64,000 nucleotides of DNA from Nitrosospira multiformis (GCF_900111585.1 NZ_FOHI01000005.1:1-64000); one strand, 5' to 3'. Positions 27,328 through 40,133 are shown, counted from the stretch's first letter. A program made the numbers and translations. Notes: a model not told the origin generated them from the sequence alone.

Positions 27328-28489
27328 TGGAAGCGCTGTGAGAATTGCGCCGAAGGCGAAGAAGTCTGTTGTGTTATCCGGGGTGCTGGCTGGCAATACG
27401 GCCATTTGCAGCGTCGGGCGGACAGGGAACGACCTGCATTATCGCGGCTATGACATTCTGGATATCGCGGAAAGCAGCGAATTTGAAGAAATTGCTTACC
27501 TGCTGGTGTACGAAAAGTTGCCGACGGTGGCCGAGCTCGCCGCCTACAAGGAGAAACTGGAAAAGCTGCGCGATCTGCCGGCCAAGGTAAAAACCCTGCT
27601 GGAGGCAATACCTGCAAGCGCTCATCCCATGGATGTGTTGCGTACCGGGGTTTCCGCACTGGGTACGGTGCTGCCGGAAGCAGAGATACACACAGTAGAG
27701 GGTGCGCGGGATATCGCAGACCGACTGCTGGCCTCCATGGGCTCCATGCTGCTGTACTGGTACCACTATTCGCATCACGACCGCCGCATCGGACTGGAAT
27801 CAGATGACGATTCCATTGGCGGCCATTTTTTGCACCTCCTGCACGGCAAACCACCCCCCCAGTCCTGGGTAAAGGCAATGCATGCCTCCCTGATCCTGTA
27901 TGCCGAGCATGAGTTCAATGCATCCACTTTTACCGCCCGGGTGATTGCAGGGACGGAATCGGATTTCTACTCTGCCATAACCGGTGCTATCGGTGCGTTG
28001 CGCGGCCGCAAACACGGAGGCGCCAATGAGGTTGCATTTGACATCCAGACACGCTATCGCAGCCCGGATGAGGCCGAGACAGACATCCGCGACCGAGTGG
28101 CGAACAAGGAGATCATCACTGGTTTCGGCCATCCCGTATATACCGCTGGCGACCCGCGCAATCGGGTAATTCGCGAAGTGGCAAGGAAACTGTCGGCCGA
28201 GGCAGGAGACATGCAGATGTTCAGCGTGGCCGAGCGGTTGGAAACGGTGATGTGGAGCATCAAGAAAATGTTCCCCAACTTGGACTGGTACTCTGCCGTG
28301 GGTTATCACATGATGGGGATCCCCATGGTCATGTTCACCCCGCTGTTTGCGATTGCCCGCACCAGCGGCTGGGCTGCCCACATCATCGAGCAGCGGATAG
28401 ACGGAAAGATTATCCGCCCTTCGGCGAATTATATCGGGCCGGAAGAGCGGGAGTTTGTGCCGATTGAAGCGCGCGAGCAGAAATATTAG
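27314..28489 (+). CDS. prpC: 2-methylcitrate synthase
   Basis: PrpC condenses propionyl-CoA with oxaloacetate. The 391-residue citrate-synthase fold shows the N-terminal substrate motif [12 protein letters not shown], the catalytic [11 protein letters not shown] and [14 protein letters not shown], and [16 protein letters not shown] with the catalytic-Asp region. The short length and the prpB neighbour separate it from the housekeeping GltA at 20114-21427. It overlaps the tandem duplication described at its start. Confidence 0.94.
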   Translation: MNKPDGSAVRIAPKAKKSVVLSGVLAGNTAICSVGRTGNDLHYRGYDILDIAESSEFEEIAYLLVYEKLPTVAELAAYKEKLEKLRDLPAKVKTLLEAIPASAHPMDVLRTGVSALGTVLPEAEIHTVEGARDIADRLLASMGSMLLYWYHYSHHDRRIGLESDDDSIGGHFLHLLHGKPPPQSWVKAMHASLILYAEHEFNASTFTARVIAGTESDFYSAITGAIGALRGRKHGGANEVAFDIQTRYRSPDEAETDIRDRVANKEIITGFGHPVYTAGDPRNRVIREVARKLSAEAGDMQMFSVAERLETVMWSIKKMFPNLDWYSAVGYHMMGIPMVMFTPLFAIARTSGWAAHIIEQRIDGKIIRPSANYIGPEEREFVPIEAREQKY

Positions 28490-28789
28490 GCTCACGCGGG
28501 TCTTTTCGCTGCCCGGGTTTCAAGTTGTTGCGTAATTTCATCCTAACACCTTTACCACTTCCAGCACGGTAGCAGATTCCAGATTGTCCTCGTCCGACAG
28601 TAGCTTGTGATTTTGGGATGGTTGTCGCGGCATATTTTTAGCTTGTGTGAACCCAGGGTTGATATATTGCTGAAATCAAACCATTAACGCTGGTTCTTGC
28701 TGAATTTTACTGAAGAGTAATGGTTTGCCATTGATGATTCATATAATGACAGGATAAAAAGGCATCGGAGCGCAGGTCTGCTACGATCT
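28490..28789. other. 300-bp non-coding region after prpC with inverted repeat
   Basis: No gene is apparent. The notable element is a perfect 10-bp inverted repeat, CAAACCATTA (28677-28686) and TAATGGTTTG (28718-28727), with a 31-bp AT-rich spacer. It has no T-run typical of a terminator. Confidence 0.5.
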
Positions 28790-29184
28790 TTGCAACAAAT
28801 CATCTGCGCGCGTGCGAAGGAGCCAAGTGAAGTCCACCGGGCTATCGCCGAACGGGCACAGGCGCAAGAGGTACCTGTGCCCGGTCCCGGTTTGTTTCCC
28901 GGATGGGATTCAATTATCACCTACAATATCGATGCGCTGATGTCGGAAGCGCTCGTCGAGCAGAAAATACCGCACGCAGCCTGGACCATGAAGGGTGACA
29001 AGCCGCGCGGAATACTCGGGGCCATCACTATGCCCTGCTGAAATGGCCGCGAGACCGGAAAGGAAGAGAGCCGGGCAGGAGCGAGATCGCAGCCGAGTCC
29101 GCAAAGTATCTCGAGTTTAGTGTGCGGCCGGTTTGGTTCGATGATTTCGTCGAATTACGCGGGTTGATCCGGCAGTTGCAATGA
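28790..29184 (+). pseudogene. Remnant of an unidentified gene, possibly SIR2-like
   Basis: A frame from a TTG at 28790 to 29041 encodes 83 residues, including SIITYNIDALMSEALVEQ, which resembles the NAD-binding region of SIR2-like proteins (xTYNxDxLxExAL). A second frame, offset by two bases, continues to 29184 with coding-like sequence ending KYLEFSVRPVWFDDFVELRG. Together they look like one gene broken by a frameshift and truncated at the front. There is no ribosome binding site. The SIR2 likeness rests on a single short motif, so it is tentative. Confidence 0.35.
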
Positions 29185-29294
29185 CGTGCACCGCGATTTG
29201 CACGATAACTATGCTGAAATCATTGGTGTCCTGTTCTATTAATAGGCGCCTCTGAATATCGACCAGTCCTCGGATTTTCCGGCTTTCTGCCATA

Positions 29295-29975
29295 TTAGCG
29301 CCCGGGAGGTTGAACGCCCCTCAGTATCTTGCCTGGCGGTGGCGGTGGAGGAATGCCGGGCGGTGGCGGAGGGATGTTCACTGTTCCCTGCGGCGCGGGC
29401 GGCGGAGGTGGATAGGAAGAGGAAGAAGGCGGATAAGAAGGGGAGGTGTAACGACCTCCTGGATAGCTGTTCGTGACCTGGCCGTATACCGGCACTTGGT
29501 GTCCCTTGGCGTACATGCACTGCACATAGGCGGCGTCATAACGCTCCTGGGAAATCGAACCCGAGGCTCCTGCAGTACCGATGCCAGCCAGGCTTCCTGC
29601 CAACGCGCCGGTACCGGCTCCAATCGCTGCGCCGCGTCCACCTCCCAAGGCAGCACCGGCTGCAGCCCCAACTCCAGCCCCTACGGCGGCGCTTCCCACT
29701 CCGCTGGATATCGAAGCGCGGCTCGGCGTATTTCCTCCAACCTGATCAGAAGCAAACTGCCGGCAGAGGTAGTCGTCGTAGCGGAACTCGTCGAAGCTTC
29801 TTCCCGTGCCCGGCAGCGCCATCATGCTGGGACCCGTTGGCATACTGACACAGGCAGTGAGCGAAGCGAGCACGAGCAACGGGAGGGACAACTTCCGGGA
29901 TAACTTCGCCCAGCGGACCTTATCTGAAACCAGGGATTTCTTGAATATGAATTGGATCATGACGGTTCCGTTCAT
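29295..29975 (-). CDS. Glycine-zipper lipoprotein with proline-rich tail
   Basis: The 226-residue protein has a lipoprotein signal ending LTACVS near residue 42, so it is probably anchored in the outer membrane. Residues 90-140 are a glycine-zipper segment (GAGVGAAAGAALGGG and similar), as in Rcp/YMGG-type envelope proteins that can insert in or associate with membranes. The C-terminal 65 residues are dominated by Pro, Ser and Tyr (runs of PPPPP). Its start overlaps the stop of the upstream His-rich gene as ATGA. The precise function is unknown. Confidence 0.75.
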   Translation of the reverse strand: MNGTVMIQFIFKKSLVSDKVRWAKLSRKLSLPLLVLASLTACVSMPTGPSMMALPGTGRSFDEFRYDDYLCRQFASDQVGGNTPSRASISSGVGSAAVGAGVGAAAGAALGGGRGAAIGAGTGALAGSLAGIGTAGASGSISQERYDAAYVQCMYAKGHQVPVYGQVTNSYPGGRYTSPSYPPSSSSYPPPPPAPQGTVNIPPPPPGIPPPPPPGKILRGVQPPGR

Positions 29976-30475
29976 TGACCAGGTTGGGGCGCTACCTGCA
30001 GCCAGCCTTCAGGACAATTTTTGACATAGGGATAATAGCCTTCGGGATTGCGGCAATAATGCCAGTAACTGGTCGCCGGCGGCTGGGGTTGGGATTGGAT
30101 CACCGGTGGCTGCTGGATGTAAACAGGGGGCTGTGCGGGCGCTACAACCACTGGCGCCACAGGGGGATACGCATACCCGGGGGTGTAGCCATACCAGGGG
30201 GAAAACCCGTAAGCAGGGTAACCGTAGGGCGCGTAACCATACGCCGGCCCGTAGCGGTAATAAGGCGAATAGTAAGGTCCTCTGCCGTAGTAACCCAGGC
30301 CGTAACCGCCCAATACTCCCAATCCGAAAGCCAATCCGGGGCCGTGCCAATGGCCACCGTGGTGGCCCCCGTGATGGTGACCTCCGTGGTGACCTCCCCC
30401 GCCTGCCCATGCCGCCGGTGCGAGTAAGATGAGGAAAGCGTACATGAATCCCATTTTTTTCATGCCAGTCTCCAC
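29972..30475 (-). CDS. Exported His/Gly/Tyr-rich protein
   Basis: This 167-residue protein has a signal peptide (MKKMGFMYAFLILLAPAAWA). The mature start is a cluster of His and Gly (GGHHGGHHHGGHHGGHWHG), likely to bind metal ions such as Cu, Ni or Zn. A Gly-Tyr-Pro-rich middle follows (YGLGYYGRGPYYSPYYR) and then a Pro/Gln-rich stretch and a two-Cys end (YCRNPEGYYPYVKNCPEGW), a motif seen at the end of several small envelope proteins. It is co-transcribed with the overlapping glycine-zipper gene. I do not recognise a named family. Confidence 0.75.
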   Translation of the reverse strand: METGMKKMGFMYAFLILLAPAAWAGGGGHHGGHHHGGHHGGHWHGPGLAFGLGVLGGYGLGYYGRGPYYSPYYRYGPAYGYAPYGYPAYGFSPWYGYTPGYAYPPVAPVVVAPAQPPVYIQQPPVIQSQPQPPATSYWHYCRNPEGYYPYVKNCPEGWLQVAPQPGQ

Positions 30476-30919
30476 TTTACGATTCCAGCCATTGAAATTA
30501 CTCCTCCCTTTCCATGTATGATTTGGACCGTCCCGTGAGCAAAAAAAATTCTGGCTGGATCGATGTTAATACGGATATAACGCATCACCGGCGCTTTGGT
30601 TGTCATACTTGAATAATCCCCTGACAAGCTTGGGTCTCCTTCTTTCGAAGCAAGAACAGTAGAGCTTCGAGCCCATGATGCGGGTAGTAACGGCGTGCTT
30701 CGCGTTCAATCGAAATAGAGAGGGTTTCCCGCTTTCGCGGGCATGACGGCATCTTGATCAACCGATGCTGGGAGCCCTTCAGTTTTGGTCTTGACTGCTA
30801 ATTTATTCCGGACAGAAGGGCGCTTTTGCTGGAAAGACGGTGTCAAGAAGGAAGAACAGCTTCTTCTTTCGCCGCACGGACTCTCCCTTGTTGGGGTGCA
30901 GGCTCTATAATATGCACCC
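30476..30919. other. 444-bp intergenic region with a hairpin
   Basis: This stretch separates the minus-strand His-rich gene from plus-strand prpD and holds no gene that I can support. A small hairpin, CCCGC/GCGGG at 30728-30741 followed by ATGACGG, matches a dispersed repeat common in proteobacterial intergenic DNA. The region also includes a perfect TATAAT next to prpD (listed separately). Confidence 0.5.
30906..30911 (+). promoter_or_regulatory. Perfect -10 box immediately upstream of prpD
   Basis: TATAAT ends eight bases before the prpD ATG, so a transcript from it would begin within a few bases of the start codon. No good -35 lies at 16-18 bases (the sequence there is CTCCCT), and no Shine-Dalgarno sequence precedes the ATG. 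Confidence 0.45.
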
Positions 30920-32371
30920 ATGTCATTCGCGTCCTCCAATGTCCGCCCCCAACCTGACCAGGTTCTGGTCGACATTGCAGATTACGTGGTGGAACGGGAT
31001 ATTCAAAGCGATCTGGCTTACGTTACCGCGCGTCACTGCTTGATGGACTCTCTGGGGTGCGCCATGGAAGCGCTTACATATCCGGCCTGCACCAAGCTGC
31101 TTGGCCCGCTCGTGTCCGGCACTGCCCAGTCTGAGGGCGGCGCGAGGATTCCGGGTACGCGGTTTCAGCTCGGTCCGGTGGAAGCGGCCTTCAATATCGG
31201 CACGATGATTCGTTGGCTCGATTTCAACGATACATGGCTGGCTGCGGAATGGGGTCATCCATCCGATAATCTTGGCGCCATATTGGCTGTAGCCGACTGG
31301 CTTGCGCGCAGTGCCACGAGCGGGAGGCGGCGGCCGCTCATGCGCGATGTGTTGACCGCGATGATAAAAGCATACGAGATTCAGGGTTGCCTCGCTTTGG
31401 AAAACAGCTTCAACAAGGTGGGGCTAGATCATGTGGTGCTGGTTAAAGTCGCATCAACAGCTGTCATCACGCATCTGTTGGGCGGCAGCCGCGACCAGAT
31501 CATCGATGCGCTTTCTCAGGCATGGGTGGATGGACAGGCGCTGCGCACGTATCGTCATGCGCCCAACACCGGGTCGCGCAAATCCTGGGCCGCGGGGGAT
31601 GCTACCAGCCGCGCAGTATGGCTCGCGCTGATCACACTCAAGGGGGAGACAGGCTACCCTTCAGCACTTACCGCGAAAACCTGGGGATTCTACGACGTGC
31701 TGTTCAAGGGAGAACCTTTCAAATTCCAGAGGCCCCCCGAGCGATGGCATTCCTATGTGGTGGAAAATGTGCTGCTCAAGATTTCGTTCCCCGCCGAATT
31801 CCACTCCCAGACGGCGGCGGAGTGTGCGATGCAACTACACGCGCGGGTGAAGGACCGGATTGCAGATATCCGGAAAATAACGATCCGTACCCACGAAGCC
31901 GCGATTCGTATCATCGACAAGAAGGGGCCGCTCAGCAGTCCAGCCGACCGGGACCATTGCATGCAGTATATCGTTGCGGTGCCGCTTATTTTCGGCAGGC
32001 TTACCTCTGCCGATTATGAGGACGCCGTGGCCGTCGATCCGCGCATCGATGAGTTGCGGAACAAGATAATTTGCGTCGAGGACCCGCAGTTCACGAAGGA
32101 TTATTACGATCCCGAAAAACGCTCCATCGCAAACGGTCTTACCCTGGAATTCAAGGACGACAGTAAACTGGAGGAAGTGGTGGTGGAGTATCCCATCGGC
32201 CACAGGCTGCGCCGAAGCGAAGGCATTCCACTGCTGGAAGAAAAGTTCAGAATCAATCTTGCGCGTCGCTTCCCGGTCCACCAGTGCGAGGCAATTATGA
32301 ATGCCTGTCATGATCAAAGCAGGCTGGAAGCGATGCCGGTTCACGAGTTTATCGATCTGTTCGTGGTCTAG
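30920..32371 (+). CDS. prpD: 2-methylcitrate dehydratase (MmgE/PrpD family)
   Basis: PrpD dehydrates 2-methylcitrate. The 483-residue protein matches full-length PrpD, from the N terminus [17 protein letters not shown] through [13 protein letters not shown] and [19 protein letters not shown] to the C-terminal [11 protein letters not shown]. The starting ATG is well placed relative to the family N terminus although it has almost no leader. It is separated from prpBC by 2.4 kb of other genes, and prpF/acnD are absent. Its stop overlaps that of the convergent membrane-protein gene by four bases. Confidence 0.95.
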   Translation: MSFASSNVRPQPDQVLVDIADYVVERDIQSDLAYVTARHCLMDSLGCAMEALTYPACTKLLGPLVSGTAQSEGGARIPGTRFQLGPVEAAFNIGTMIRWLDFNDTWLAAEWGHPSDNLGAILAVADWLARSATSGRRRPLMRDVLTAMIKAYEIQGCLALENSFNKVGLDHVVLVKVASTAVITHLLGGSRDQIIDALSQAWVDGQALRTYRHAPNTGSRKSWAAGDATSRAVWLALITLKGETGYPSALTAKTWGFYDVLFKGEPFKFQRPPERWHSYVVENVLLKISFPAEFHSQTAAECAMQLHARVKDRIADIRKITIRTHEAAIRIIDKKGPLSSPADRDHCMQYIVAVPLIFGRLTSADYEDAVAVDPRIDELRNKIICVEDPQFTKDYYDPEKRSIANGLTLEFKDDSKLEEVVVEYPIGHRLRRSEGIPLLEEKFRINLARRFPVHQCEAIMNACHDQSRLEAMPVHEFIDLFVV

Positions 32372-33873
32372 GCATTCCCGGTTTTGACGTCCGAATATGC
32401 ACCGGGACAGGCTCGCTTGGCAGGATCATGACAGCTTTCCTGCTGGGAAGAGTTTGTATTCAGCAGTATCCGGAGAGTATTGAGCCTCAATTTCCACGAA
32501 GCGACGGTTGCCGTGTCTGCCGACAAGGCACTCAGCAATTGTTCCACCCCGTCGCTATGTGAGGCGGCGCAGGTGGAGAAGAAACAGTGAAGCTCCTCAC
32601 TGTTCGTGATGCCTGTTCGCTGCGCGAAACCGGGATAATCTTCACGCAGATGAGAAGCCAGCCAGGCCTGATCGATCCATTGCTTCAACTGGCTATAGCT
32701 GAAGCAGGTGCGTATCGCGAGATCCACAGGGTCAGCATTGCTGAGGTTTTCGATATTATCGAATCCTTCCCGTTCCAGTCTCAATTCGTGCGAGTAGCTC
32801 ATTCCTGCCAGCATGGAAAGCGGCAGCGCGCGGTAGCTCATGGCGGGGATGATTCCTCTGGTCAGTTTAATGACGATCCGCTCAATTCCGAGTGCAGTCC
32901 GTTTCGGATAGAAACCGAGAAAGAAAGCAACAAGAGGCAGGAGGCTCAATCTGGCAGGGAACGGGACTTCCTGTTTCGAAAGCAGTTTTTCGTCATTGCC
33001 TGATCTTTCAGGAGATGCGGTTTCTCCGGGTTCCTCACCGGTAGAAGGCCTTGGGGGTGTGGGTGGCGCGGGTGTCGTGGCATTCACGTCGGAGGGTACA
33101 GCGGTTGAGGGCGCAGCAGTTGAGGATGCATTCACATCGAGTTCGTGTGGCAGGAGCAGATCGAACGCAAAGGAGAGCACCAGCGCCAGCAGGCTTGCGA
33201 CGATCATGCGGATAGCGCCATCGACAAACGTATTGGAAGTCAGGTCCATCGTGAAGTAGGCACGGACGACAGAGCCGATGAAATAGACGTAAGCGCCAAG
33301 GAATCCGAACTGGAAAGCCGTCAGGTTGCGGACGAGGTGGGAATAATAGGAACTGTTATCCGTTTCATATAGTTCCATGAAGGGGCCCATCATCAACATG
33401 TTCGCCCCGAGACCAAAATCCACGCCAAGTTCCGCGGACGAGGAAACGGGCTTGAACAGCAGTAGAATGGAGCTACCAAGCAGCACGACGACCGTAGTCA
33501 GCCAGACGCTTCCCCTGTAAGTGCCAAAGGAAGCCCGGCGTCCCATCCGCTGACGGATTTCGCTGCGCCGCTCAGGTGGAACGTCGCGGTACAAACGGCG
33601 TTCCTTGCGGTTCGCCATCTTCATCATGTAGCTCAGGGCGAGCGATGGCACAACCAGAACCGCCACCAGGGTCATGATAAGGTTGTACTGGAAGAAGATC
33701 GGGTCAAACCAGTGCGCGACTGCGCGGAAATCGCGGTACGCAGCTGCACCTGGCCCCGGCGTTGTCCCAAACGCGGATTCCAGTCCCAAGCTCGCGATGA
33801 AGATCGTTGGTACCGCAAATACCAGCCAATCGTACCAGTGCATGTCCCATTTTTTGCTCTCGTTCGGATCCAT
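32368..33873 (-). CDS. Hypothetical polytopic membrane protein
   Basis: The 501-residue product begins with a cytoplasmic stretch and about five membrane spans in the first 250 residues (for example [53 protein letters not shown]). A low-complexity linker of Pro, Thr, Ser and Ala covers about 250-300, then another hydrophobic segment ([15 protein letters not shown]), and a soluble C-terminal domain of 170 residues. The C-terminal domain contains [20 protein letters not shown], perhaps a helical adaptor. I do not recognise the family. It follows the lipase-like gene by 10 bp. Confidence 0.7.
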   Translation of the reverse strand: MDPNESKKWDMHWYDWLVFAVPTIFIASLGLESAFGTTPGPGAAAYRDFRAVAHWFDPIFFQYNLIMTLVAVLVVPSLALSYMMKMANRKERRLYRDVPPERRSEIRQRMGRRASFGTYRGSVWLTTVVVLLGSSILLLFKPVSSSAELGVDFGLGANMLMMGPFMELYETDNSSYYSHLVRNLTAFQFGFLGAYVYFIGSVVRAYFTMDLTSNTFVDGAIRMIVASLLALVLSFAFDLLLPHELDVNASSTAAPSTAVPSDVNATTPAPPTPPRPSTGEEPGETASPERSGNDEKLLSKQEVPFPARLSLLPLVAFFLGFYPKRTALGIERIVIKLTRGIIPAMSYRALPLSMLAGMSYSHELRLEREGFDNIENLSNADPVDLAIRTCFSYSQLKQWIDQAWLASHLREDYPGFAQRTGITNSEELHCFFSTCAASHSDGVEQLLSALSADTATVASWKLRLNTLRILLNTNSSQQESCHDPAKRACPGAYSDVKTGNA

Positions 33874-33883
33874 ACACGTCTTT

Positions 33884-34612
33884 TCAACTTTCCTTACCTT
33901 CTGCCGCAGCGATTGCTTGATGCGCAGCCTCGATCCAGAATTGGCGATGATTGAAAGGCCGCGCGGATTGCCTGTCTGGCAAGGCCAGACTCCAGCCCAG
34001 AAGCTCGATATGGTCGGCGCGCAGTGTTCCCCGAAATTTTCCCCATCCGGCAGAGGCCACGGGAACCATGCCGTCGTTGTCTTCCCGCATTACCTTGCCA
34101 TAGGGCCGAAGCCAGAAAGGGAGTTCCTCCAAAGGGCGGCAGCTTGCATAGGAGGAATAGGCTGCATCCGGCCTATCCGGGATCTGCATCGTTTCGCACG
34201 CGACGGGAGTCAGTTCGGCGAGCGCCGGAGTGCCAATATGTCGAATCCAGGCAGGAACAGGTCCTTTGGCTTCGAGGAACCATTGTGCCAGGGGCGAACC
34301 GCGATGCGGAGTGGAAACAGTAAGCAGGCTTTTTACGCGCCGGTCCGGATCGAGGTGGCTGATGAGATATCGGGCATCGAGCCCACCCATACTATGGGCG
34401 ACCAGGGCAAAAACTGGCGCGCGTCCGCGGAAAAGTTTATTTGCGAGTGTTTCCGCACGTTCCGCTATGGTTCCAGCGCCAGGGACTTCCGGTATAAGGG
34501 GCTTGATATTTTTGCGGACTAATGCCTTTTCCACGCCGCGAAATTGTTCTATGGGCCCCCACCGCGAGAAGCCGAGAAAGCCGTGCAACAGCACCACCGT
34601 TGGGGTTGACAT
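33884..34612 (-). CDS. Alpha/beta hydrolase, lipase-like
   Basis: From the ATG at 34610-34612 (MSTPTVVLLHGFLGFSRWG) this is a 242-residue hydrolase; a TTG 11 codons further upstream is possible but has less support. The oxyanion HGF motif, the nucleophile elbow VAHSMGGLDARY and the region TVSTPHRGSPLA match the bacterial triacylglycerol-lipase type. A catalytic Asp is probably in DNDGMVPV and the His in RADHIELLG. No signal peptide is present, so it is likely cytoplasmic or membrane-linked. It shares a strand and 10-bp spacing with the membrane protein gene, suggesting an operon. Confidence 0.85.
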   Translation of the reverse strand: MSTPTVVLLHGFLGFSRWGPIEQFRGVEKALVRKNIKPLIPEVPGAGTIAERAETLANKLFRGRAPVFALVAHSMGGLDARYLISHLDPDRRVKSLLTVSTPHRGSPLAQWFLEAKGPVPAWIRHIGTPALAELTPVACETMQIPDRPDAAYSSYASCRPLEELPFWLRPYGKVMREDNDGMVPVASAGWGKFRGTLRADHIELLGWSLALPDRQSARPFNHRQFWIEAAHQAIAAAEGKES

Positions 34613-35055
34613 GTAACGAGGCTCGCAGTAAATGAACTCATCCAATGAGGCGCACAGTCGCGTTGCTGCCCGCGTCTGTCAACTTATCGCGTCACGATAT
34701 GTGGCAACGATATCCTTCTACCTGATTTCCTATTATAGGATATTCCGCATTCTGCGTCGGCCTGTATTTATGCAACCAACATGACGTGATCTCGCCGGTC
34801 TCATCGACCCTGGATATTTTGTTGACATGCCTGCCCAGTCTGATCCGGAGACACGGTTTTACCGGTGCAAGTAAATCCACAATGACATGTTCAGTCACTT
34901 CCCAAGGGGAATATAATTTGATGAGGGAATTAAGCTCCAATCGGAAGCCGGATCGGGACGAGGAGTGGTCCCGGATTGTACCTTGGAGTTCTGAACGTGA
35001 TTCCGACCGCCGTGCTGTTCGCTTTGAGCGACTGTATTGAACGAGGAGCCGCAAA
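34613..35055. other. 443-bp intergenic region, hydrolase to dehydrogenase
   Basis: The region lies between divergent genes. Short open frames on both strands (a GTG frame at 34786-35040 plus; a longer antisense frame to 35123) have no ribosome binding site or recognisable domain. No clear promoter was found for either gene. Confidence 0.4.
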
Positions 35056-35820
35056 ATGAAAATGGCATACGAGATCAGTGGAAAGACCGCTCTTGTGACA
35101 GGAGCAAATCGTGGAATAGGCAAGGCGATTGTCGATGCGCTGCTGCATCACGGTGCGATGAAAGTCTATGCAGCGGTGCGCAACCCCGATTCCGTCAATC
35201 CGCTGGTAGAGCGCTTTGGCGATAGAGTGATTTCGGTTCATCTGGATTTGACCATGCCGGAAAGCATTGCAGCATTGACTGACAGAGCCCCGGATGTTCA
35301 GGTGGTGGTCAACAATGCGGCGGTTTTCAAGACCTCCACCCCGCTGGATGCCGGTGCAATAGACGCGCTTGAGACGGCAATGAAGATCAATGTGTACGGA
35401 CTCATTCGCATGGCTCAAACCTTCGCCCCCATTCTCGCAAAAAACGGAGGAGGCGCATTCGTCCAGCTCAATTCAGTTGCATCCTTGAAGTGCGCTTCAA
35501 ATTTTGCGACGCATTCGGCATCCAAGGCCGCTGCCTACTCCATTACCCAGGCATTGCGCGAGATGCTGGCACGGCAGGGTACGGCGGTACTGAGTGTACA
35601 TCCTGGTCTGATCGCAACCGACATGAGCAGCACTGCCGGATTGGCAGGTACCGCCGCGCCTCCCTCTGTCGTTGCAGAAGGTATAATCGCTGCGCTGCGA
35701 TCAGGGGATTTTCACCTTTTTCCCGACCCTATGGCTCAACGTATCGGAAATGCGTACCGGAATTTTTCTGAAAATGTCATTGAAGCGGACATTGAAGAGT
35801 ACAGGGCGGAAGAGCAATAA
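35056..35820 (+). CDS. Short-chain dehydrogenase/reductase with altered active site
   Basis: The 254-residue protein is a classical SDR: the NAD(P)-binding TGANRGIG at residues 17-24, DLTMPE, VNNAAVF and the catalytic Ser in LNSVAS. However, the YxxxK motif reads HSASK (His in place of Tyr) at about residue 155, so the usual catalytic base is missing. SDRs lacking this Tyr are often inactive or act as regulators or binders. A GAGGAG lies eight bases before the ATG. It precedes acnA by 98 bp and may share its transcript. Substrate unknown. Confidence 0.88.
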   Translation: MKMAYEISGKTALVTGANRGIGKAIVDALLHHGAMKVYAAVRNPDSVNPLVERFGDRVISVHLDLTMPESIAALTDRAPDVQVVVNNAAVFKTSTPLDAGAIDALETAMKINVYGLIRMAQTFAPILAKNGGGAFVQLNSVASLKCASNFATHSASKAAAYSITQALREMLARQGTAVLSVHPGLIATDMSSTAGLAGTAAPPSVVAEGIIAALRSGDFHLFPDPMAQRIGNAYRNFSENVIEADIEEYRAEEQ

Positions 35821-35918
35821 GTGCCGGCGGACGCAATCCGGGCAGGATCCGTCTGGCAAGATCGATATTCATGAGGGCGGCATCATGAAGATGCAGAAAT
35901 TTTTCAAGGAGTGCATTT

Positions 35919-38759
<2,841 letters not shown>

Positions 38760-38851
38760 ATGCAAAAAACGCGACGGCAAGGCCGGGTGACTCGGCTCGA
38801 ACGCGGGTCGGGGAGGAAAACCTGTTCTTGCCGAGCAACCCGGGGCTCTCC

Positions 38852-39628
38852 TCAGCTTACTGGCCACAACTCCTCGCTTGTATCCTTCCTTGTGGAAGTT
38901 TGAGCAGGCTCGGCCATGGGGTGGTTCCATAGCAGCCGGTCATACTCGTCATTTACCACGGAATAGCATTCACATACGGAATCTTCCAGTTCTTCACGAT
39001 CCATTACGGCTATATGCCCGCGGCTATACTGTATTGCACCGACCGTTTGCAGCTTGAGCGCGGCCTGCGTCACGCTCTCCCGCCGCACTCCCAGCATGAC
39101 GGCAATCTGCTCGTGTGTCATTTGCAGTTCATGGCCGGGCAACCGGTCGAGGTTCATCAAAAGGAAGCGGCACAACTGCTGCTCTATGTTATGGTGCCGG
39201 TTGCAAACCGCATTCTGCGCCGTCTGGGTCATCAATGCCTGCGTGAAGCGCAATACCAGATACTGTAATTTTCCCTGCCGCTCGAATTCTTTTTTCAGTA
39301 CGCTGGTTTTCATGCGGTAGCCACTGCCCGCACTTTGTACCACGACGCCGGCAGGCGTACTGGCGCCCCCCAGCAATGACGAGATCCCTGTCAGCCCCTC
39401 GTTGCCAATGATTGAAAGACGTACCGATGCGCCGCTTTCCACGCTGTAAAGGGGTGCGACGATGCTTGTGGTAGGAAAATATGAATGAGTAATAATCGCT
39501 CCCGGTTCATGAATTGTTTGTCCCACTGGCATGGGCATGAATTCAAGATAAGGGAGCAGTCTCGCGTAGTCCCCAGGTGGCAGGGCGGCAAGAAGTCGGT
39601 TTTGCTTCGGGCTGTGTGGTGAAAGCAT
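38852..39628 (-). CDS. Crp/Fnr-family transcriptional regulator
   Basis: The start at 39626-39628 is set by an AGGAGG nine bases upstream; a frame six codons longer puts that AGGAGG inside the gene. Residues about 20-130 form the cyclic-nucleotide-type sensor domain (MPVGQTIHEPGAI, SIIGNEGLTGISSLLGG), and about 165-215 a winged helix (MTHEQIAVMLGVRRESVTQA), with DNA-contact residues RRESVTQ. No Cys cluster for an FNR Fe-S centre is visible, so the signal is unknown. It converges on acnA. Confidence 0.9.
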   Translation of the reverse strand: MLSPHSPKQNRLLAALPPGDYARLLPYLEFMPMPVGQTIHEPGAIITHSYFPTTSIVAPLYSVESGASVRLSIIGNEGLTGISSLLGGASTPAGVVVQSAGSGYRMKTSVLKKEFERQGKLQYLVLRFTQALMTQTAQNAVCNRHHNIEQQLCRFLLMNLDRLPGHELQMTHEQIAVMLGVRRESVTQAALKLQTVGAIQYSRGHIAVMDREELEDSVCECYSVVNDEYDRLLWNHPMAEPAQTSTRKDTSEELWPVS

Positions 39629-40133
39629 AACAATATTCCTCCTCATGTCAGGCTGTATCGCCAGAATATGGCCTCATGTGTCTGTTGAGACGCTGTCCGG
39701 CGCGGGCGAACCGTTATCGGTATTCTTTGCGGATTTCTCTTTTCGAGCTGGATCGGTAACAGCCCCTGCCTCATTTTCAGCAGGTGCAAACCGATGTACG
39801 GTATCACCGTGAATACAAGCAGTTATCGTGCCAGTATAAGAAGAAGCATTAAAACAAAGACTTATGTTGAAAGCTGAGGAATAAAACCCTGATTGCATTG
39901 TTGCTTGTCGGCAACAGGCCTCTATTGCTTGAGAGTAACTCCCTGATTCTTCGGAGTTACTTGATGTCTCCAAACAGAGACGTAAAAAAGATGTTTTGAA
40001 TCAATCACTTTCTTACATACCCCTCTCGGATAAATCAACGGCGTGCGAGAGTGTGAAGTAGTATAGTAAGAGTATGATATGGATGCTTATCTCGATATTG
40101 ACGAAGATCAACAATGAAGTTTATGGAAGAAAA
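39629..40133. other. 505-bp intergenic region
   Basis: This region lies between the regulator and the Cys-rich lipoprotein, which diverge. A minus-strand frame from a TTG (39674-39973, 99 codons) is Ser-, Thr- and Ala-rich with four Cys but has no ribosome binding site or known domain; I do not call it a gene. The 39980-40130 stretch is AT-rich and likely holds the promoter of the lipoprotein gene. Confidence 0.4.

Noticed and set aside
26706-28495. Long minus-strand frames opposite prpB and prpC (390 and 231 codons)
   Set aside because: They run antisense to well-supported genes, have no domain that I recognise and no ribosome binding sites. They are by-products of the codon bias in GC-rich genes.
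34692-35123. Minus-strand frame of 143 codons before the dehydrogenase gene
   Set aside because: It overlaps the dehydrogenase start in antisense, has no ribosome binding site and no recognisable domain. A short stretch looks protein-like, but not enough to call.
39674-39973. Minus-strand frame of 99 codons upstream of the Crp-like gene
   Set aside because: TTG start without a ribosome binding site and low-complexity product. It may be non-coding promoter DNA.
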